A stretch of DNA of 13,896 bases from an uncultured Prevotellaceae bacterium (lineage in GTDB: Bacteria > Bacteroidota > Bacteroidia > Bacteroidales > Bacteroidaceae): contig CALFJG010000081.1 of NCBI GenBank assembly GCA_937877625.1, forward strand, positions 1-13,896, written 5' to 3'. Position 1 is the stretch's first letter. Each line of letters opens with the position of its first letter. The notes below the pieces were generated by a model. It was not told where the DNA came from and did no database searches. It saw only the letters and a list, made by a program, of their open reading frames with translations. Both the position numbers and the translations under genes were made by a program. This document shows, piece after piece, positions 13,516 to 13,896 of the stretch.

Positions 13516-13896
13516 TTAGCGTCCGTAGGAGCGTCCTGCGGTTCTGCCTGTTGAGTTACTTCTTCCGCGCGAGTTGCTGCGGCTGCTGGGTGAGGCTTGG
13601 TTTTGCTGGCGACTACTGCTTTGGCTGCCTACGCTTCCTTGTCCGCGTCCTTGCGAGCCTTGTCCTTGCGAGCCTTGACTTTGGCTGCCGACGCTTCCTT
13701 GTCCGCGCCCTTGCGAGCCTTGACCTTGCGAGCCTTGACTTTGGCTGCCGACGCTTCCTTGTCCGCGTCCTTGCGAGCCTTGTCCTTGGTTGCCGCGTCC
13801 GTAGCCTTGGCCTTGCGAGCCTTGTTCTTGGCTGCCTACGCTTCCTTGTCCGCGTCCTTGCGAGCCTTGTCCTTGGTTGCCGCGTCCGTAGCCTTG
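13516..13896 (-). CDS. 3' end of a gene with a repetitive Gly/Gln/Ser/Arg-rich tail (partial)
   Basis: An open frame that enters at the window edge and ends in TAA at 13518-13516, giving 126 residues; the true start lies outside. I do not recognise the protein. Visible residues are mainly Gly, Gln, Ser and Arg, with 13 Arg, one Glu, and no Lys, Asp, Leu, Ile, Phe, Trp, Met, Cys or His; net charge is about +12. Residues 2-92 are repeats built from GSQGRGQGSVGSQ, with or without the insert GYGRGNQGQ (units of 29, 29, 20 and a partial). A non-repeat end follows: QQNQASPSSRSNSRGRSNST then GRTAGRSYGR. Absence of stops over repeats, strict in-frame unit lengths and conserved protein sequence support coding. 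Such tails are usually disordered; RGG-like nucleic-acid binding is possible, an envelope-associated role also. No membrane segment or T9SS sorting domain is in the visible part. Confidence 0.8.
   Translation of the reverse strand, partial: QGYGRGNQGQGSQGRGQGSVGSQEQGSQGQGYGRGNQGQGSQGRGQGSVGSQSQGSQGQGSQGRGQGSVGSQSQGSQGQGSQGRGQGSVGSQSSSRQQNQASPSSRSNSRGRSNSTGRTAGRSYGR
13621..13896 (-). repeat. In-frame coding minisatellite, 60/87-bp units
   Basis: Plus-strand copies beginning at 13621, 13681 and 13741 align nearly base for base at a 60-bp period; the next copies are spaced by 87 bp, owing to a 27-base in-frame block (9 codons, GYGRGNQGQ) around 13788-13814. Differences between copies are few and mostly synonymous (for example GTA/GTC for Val, GGA/GGT/GGG for Gly). 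The pattern suggests recent duplication by slippage or recombination, with selection on frame. The array runs off the window edge. Confidence 0.9.

Overview
The window reads as a chromosomal segment of a Bacteroidota bacterium, most likely from the Bacteroidales and Prevotella-like; the genus cannot be fixed from sequence alone. The support is: (i) the ATP synthase gene order, with atpD and atpC first and a small membrane protein before atpB; (ii) an epsilon subunit with only the N-terminal domain and a subunit a with a long, signal-like N-terminus; (iii) a secreted enzyme ending in a type IX secretion (T9SS) sorting domain; (iv) no recognisable Shine-Dalgarno before any start, with A-rich leaders instead; (v) promoter-like sequences of the Bacteroidota TTTG / TAnnTTTG type. 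Every gene recognised lies on the minus strand, so transcription runs from high to low coordinates.

Layout in transcription order. At the right edge (13516-13896) is the 3' end of an open reading frame encoding a repetitive Gly/Gln/Ser/Arg-rich, strongly basic, probably disordered tail; its N-terminus lies outside the window. About 550 bases without a gene follow. They hold a weak hairpin (13447-13479), an array of about 11.5 AT-rich units of roughly 21 bp (13187-13433), and a candidate promoter with an overlapping dyad (13014-13044). Next is a 1255-residue secreted GH85 endo-beta-N-acetylglucosaminidase with a T9SS C-terminal domain (9195-12962), closed by a strong hairpin terminator (9099-9132).

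From 8946 down to 1572 lies a complete F1Fo ATP synthase operon: atpD, atpC, an AtpI-like gene, atpB, atpE, atpF, atpH, atpA, atpG. A TAACTTTG -7 element precedes atpD. All eight structural subunits are present, and the c subunit looks proton-binding. Downstream is galM (aldose 1-epimerase, best start 1362), separated from atpG by about 210 bases with two hairpins. Positions 1-285 carry no gene I can support.

How the parts relate: the atp operon and galM are housekeeping functions (proton-coupled ATP synthesis, sugar anomer interconversion). The GH85 protein would be exported by Sec, moved across the outer membrane by T9SS, and release N-glycans from host or dietary glycoproteins. No SusC/SusD pair, transporter or second glycosidase is beside it here. 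The least explained elements are the helically phased A-tract array and the repetitive protein tail next to it. I see no evidence for a new defence or mobile system.
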